Part shown: piece after piece, positions 58,022-60,115 of the stretch
Numbering within the stretch: the first letter of the stretch is position 1
How the letters are laid out: the number at the start of each line of letters is the position of its first letter
NCBI GenBank assembly: GCA_949293295.1
Contig: CASFCG010000017.1
Span: 1 to 60,115 of the forward strand
DNA length: 60,115 bases
Source of the DNA: an uncultured Cetobacterium sp.
Lineage (GTDB): Bacteria; Fusobacteriota; Fusobacteriia; Fusobacteriales; Fusobacteriaceae
Direction of reading: 5' to 3'
Program-made: the position numbers and the translations under genes
Notes under the pieces: generated by a model
The model's input: the letters and a program-made list of their open reading frames with translations, nothing else
Database searches by the model: none
What the model was told of the DNA's origin: nothing

Positions 58022-59335
58022 ATGAATAAGAGAAAAAAAGTTTTACTTTTGACTGAGTTAATTATTGCACTTATTACCATATTATTCGTTTATTTAGTTT
58101 TTTTGGAAAAAGAAAATGTTTTGAAAGGATTTATCAAAATTCTTATATCTCCAACAGTTTTAATTACAGATTTTTTAGTGATTGGAGGTTTAGGAGCAAC
58201 ATTTATTAATGCTTTTTTAATTTTCCTATTTAATTATTCTTTAATGAGAGCATTAGGAACTCCTTTGAATGGATTAGCAATCGCTTCTTTTTTCACTGTT
58301 TTTGGATTTTCATTTTTTGGAAAAAATATTTTAAACATACTCCCTTTTTATGTTGGTGGAATTCTTTACTCTAAATACGAACAAATAAATTTTAGAGATA
58401 TACTAGTTACAATATCTTTTGCTAGTGCTCTGGCTCCCTTTATAAGTGAAGTCGCTTTTAATATCCATGTTTTCAATGAATATGCCTATATCAATGCAAT
58501 AGCCTTGGGAATAATCATAGGTTTCATTGTTACTCCACTTGCTAAAAAAATGGCAGGATTTCATGAGGGCTTCAATCTTTATAACTTAGGATTTACGGGA
58601 GGAATCTTAGGAGCAGTTGTGGCCTCAGTATTAAAACTTTATCAATTTGTCATTGTTCCTCAACGGATAATATCCGAAGAATATGATTTTAATTTAAAAT
58701 TAATATCAATTTCTGTCTTTTTGGCATTAATCATAATTGGCTACTATATTAATAATAAAAGTTTTTCAGGATATTTAACACTTTTAAAAGATGATGGATT
58801 AAAAAGTGATTTTGTCGTTAAATATGGATATGGACTAACTTTTATAAACATGGGAATCATGGGATTTGTTGGTATTTTATTTTTAGTTCTAATGGGACAA
58901 ACATTGAATGGACCTTTATTAGCCGGAGTCTTAACTATAGTAGGATTTTCAGCCTATGGGAAAACTGTATTAAATATAACTCCTATCCTTTTAGGTGTCT
59001 ATCTTGGAAAATATGGAACAAAAACAGATGATTTTACAATAGCTTTATCTGCTCTTTTTGGAACATCTTTAGCACCAATAGCGGGAGTATATGGAGCTTT
59101 TTGGGGAGTTGTTGCCGGTCTTTTACATATAGCAGTTGTTCAAAGTATAGGAGTAGTCCACAGTGGTTTAAATCTATATAATAACGGATTTTCTGCTGGG
59201 ATTGTCGCTGGTTTTTTACTCCCAATCATTACCACTATCAAAGAAAGTGCTAATAAAAGAAGAATCAATTATTTAAAAAATTTAAAAGTTATGCATGAAT
59301 TGATAAGAAAATCTGAAAAAGAAAAAGAGATATAA
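58022..59335 (+). CDS. DUF1576-type polytopic membrane protein with internal duplication
   Basis: The 437-aa membrane protein with ~12 helices fits the DUF1576 family (no established function). Two halves repeat. Residues ~60-190 and ~265-395 both carry a TFIN...LNG block, GFSFFGKNILNILP / GFSAYGKTVLNITP (from residues 100 and 313), an LAPxI segment, and HEGFNLYNLGFTGG / HSGLNLYNNGFSAG (181 and 380). Such duplication is typical of channels and transporters. The start ATG follows GGGGGAAG. It is divergent from psuK-psuG, so nucleoside or related uptake is a possibility, but unproven. Confidence 0.8.
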   Translation: MNKRKKVLLLTELIIALITILFVYLVFLEKENVLKGFIKILISPTVLITDFLVIGGLGATFINAFLIFLFNYSLMRALGTPLNGLAIASFFTVFGFSFFGKNILNILPFYVGGILYSKYEQINFRDILVTISFASALAPFISEVAFNIHVFNEYAYINAIALGIIIGFIVTPLAKKMAGFHEGFNLYNLGFTGGILGAVVASVLKLYQFVIVPQRIISEEYDFNLKLISISVFLALIIIGYYINNKSFSGYLTLLKDDGLKSDFVVKYGYGLTFINMGIMGFVGILFLVLMGQTLNGPLLAGVLTIVGFSAYGKTVLNITPILLGVYLGKYGTKTDDFTIALSALFGTSLAPIAGVYGAFWGVVAGLLHIAVVQSIGVVHSGLNLYNNGFSAGIVAGFLLPIITTIKESANKRRINYLKNLKVMHELIRKSEKEKEI

Positions 59336-59435
59336 ATCTATTTTAAATTGTATATTCTATGCCCTAATTGAAACTATTTTAAAACGGCATATTAAATTTC
59401 TAATTTTTAATAATAATAAATTTCATGTAAATAAA

Positions 59436-59478
59436 AAACTCTCTTGATTATTAATTTTAATTAATAACAAGGGAGTTT
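59436..59478. terminator. Bidirectional terminator between DUF1576 and GNAT genes
   Basis: AAACTCTCTTGATTATTAAT pairs with ATTAATAACAAGGGAGTTT (one G-U, one bulged A), flanked by A5 and TTTCTT. Just before it (59359-59390) lies a weaker imperfect dyad ATGCC/GGCAT. Confidence 0.78.
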
Positions 59479-59479
59479 C

Positions 59480-59899
59480 TTATCTCCAATACATAAATAA
59501 CTCTTTTTCATTAGTATTTTTATCTATCTTTTTTTCTATCAACTGAAATCCCTCTCTAATATAAAAAAAGGACGCTTTAACATTTTTTTCATAGACACTC
59601 AAATTTAATTCTTTCTTTATATTTTTACAATAATCTAAAAGTTTTTTTCCTATTCCCCGAGAACGAAAATTTTTATCGACAAATATTCCAGCTATATAAT
59701 TTTCTACTAAACCTACAAAAGCAAGAATATTTTTATTTTCTTCATAAAGATAAATTTCTGCACTTGGTAATATCTCTTTTACCATTTCATAGTTATTTTC
59801 CCAATATTTTTTATCTATAAACGCGTGTTCATCTATATTCGACTCCAGCCAAATCTCCATAACTCTATTCAAATCTTCCATTTTAAATACTCTTATCAT
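59480..59899 (-). CDS. GNAT family N-acetyltransferase
   Basis: This 139-aa acetyltransferase of the RimI-like GNAT group has the acetyl-CoA loop FVDKNFRSRGIGKKLLDYCK (Q/RxxGxG/A) and a C-terminal NVKASFFYIREGFQLIEK (typical N-x-x-A-x-x-F-Y-x-x-x-G-F). The acceptor is unknown (amino group of a protein or small molecule). I use ATG 59899 (MIRVFKMEDL) as start. An in-frame upstream codon would add nine residues that overlap the purine-rich ribosome-binding site. Confidence 0.88.
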   Translation of the reverse strand: MIRVFKMEDLNRVMEIWLESNIDEHAFIDKKYWENNYEMVKEILPSAEIYLYEENKNILAFVGLVENYIAGIFVDKNFRSRGIGKKLLDYCKNIKKELNLSVYEKNVKASFFYIREGFQLIEKKIDKNTNEKELFMYWR

Positions 59900-59985
59900 C
59901 TTCTTCTCTTTCTCTCCATGCAACAAAAATACAAAAAAGCTATTTTATATTTACAAAAAATATTTATTTTTAACAAATAAAAAAA

Positions 59986-60103
59986 GATTGGCAACTTCCT
60001 ATCCTCCCAGAGGGCTGCCCCTCAAGTACTTTCGGCGTTTATGGGCTTAACTTCCAGGTTCGATATGTTTCTGGGTGTACCTCCATAGCTTTCGTCACCA
60101 ATC
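59986..60103 (-). rRNA. rrf: 5S ribosomal RNA
   Basis: The minus strand shows a complete 5S rRNA of about 118 nt. Its terminal helix is GATTGGTGAC/GTTGCCAATC, with the conserved blocks CACCCAGAAACATATCGAAC and GAAGTTAAGCC in the loop B/C region and AGTACTTGAGGGGCAGCCC downstream. It is followed on the minus strand by T7 (terminator). The 23S and 16S genes would lie beyond the right edge of the window. Confidence 0.96.
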
Positions 60104-60115
60104 ATTCTTTTCTTT

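Overview
The window is low-GC chromosomal DNA that looks fusobacterial, most likely Fusobacterium or a close relative. This is inferred from the AT-rich codon use, Gram-negative envelope genes (autotransporter, MipA/OmpV-type barrel, lipoproteins) mixed with Firmicute-like gene order (an rsgA-rpe cluster next to a PASTA protein, RqcH, PRD regulators), and a fusolisin-like subtilase autotransporter. A tRNA-Arg(CCU) gene lies at the left edge and a 5S rRNA gene at the right edge, so this is chromosome rather than plasmid. I see no CRISPR array, prophage or intact insertion sequence.

Layout. 1-757: tRNA-Arg, then three tandem promoter-plus-terminator units without ORFs. All three have the same extracytoplasmic-sigma-like promoter (AAACTT, exactly 16 nt, GTCAAA), and two carry a C7 tract. 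I read them as a small-RNA cluster. 758-11247 (minus): ybaB, then a housekeeping operon (kinase-less PASTA protein, rsgA, rpe, MarR-FeoA fusion, rqcH, L,D-transpeptidase), then a helicase-nuclease, DAHP synthase and pgeF. 11459-18088: a lipobox-bearing subtilase autotransporter diverges from a kinase-less membrane sensor and an atypical LytTR regulator. These are followed by two long palindromes and a secreted protein of unknown function. 18436-25734: nikABCDE extended by a MATE exporter and an AstE/aspartoacylase-like hydrolase. 25971-36819: carbohydrate genes (manA, 6-phospho-beta-glycosidase, cellobiose-type PTS IIB and IIC, fructose-type PTS IIA/IIB/IIC, class II aldolase, PRD activator), interrupted by an orphan Rep_3 plasmid-type initiator.

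37110-49710 is the defence-rich part. It holds a decayed DpnII-like (GATC) restriction-modification pair (Dam-type methylase broken by two frameshifts, endonuclease cut to its N-terminus), mfd, and a type I hsdRMS system whose hsdS has lost its last ~24 codons through a one-base change in an A-tract. It also holds a candidate ~155-nt RNA with a perfect TTGACA-17-TATAAT promoter and a class II Fic protein. 50036-60103: a four-gene envelope operon (M29 aminopeptidase, glycosyltransferase-polysaccharide deacetylase fusion, MipA-like protein, HAD phosphatase), an orphan PotD lipoprotein, psuK-psuG divergent from a DUF1576 membrane protein with a clear internal duplication, a GNAT acetyltransferase, and 5S rRNA.

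The strongest candidates for undescribed biology are the triple sigma-E-like small-RNA cluster, the promoter-driven RNA between hsdS and fic, the kinase-less sensor/LytTR pair with its palindromes, and the nik operon carrying an exporter and a deacylase. All functional calls come from reading the sequence; no database search was run.
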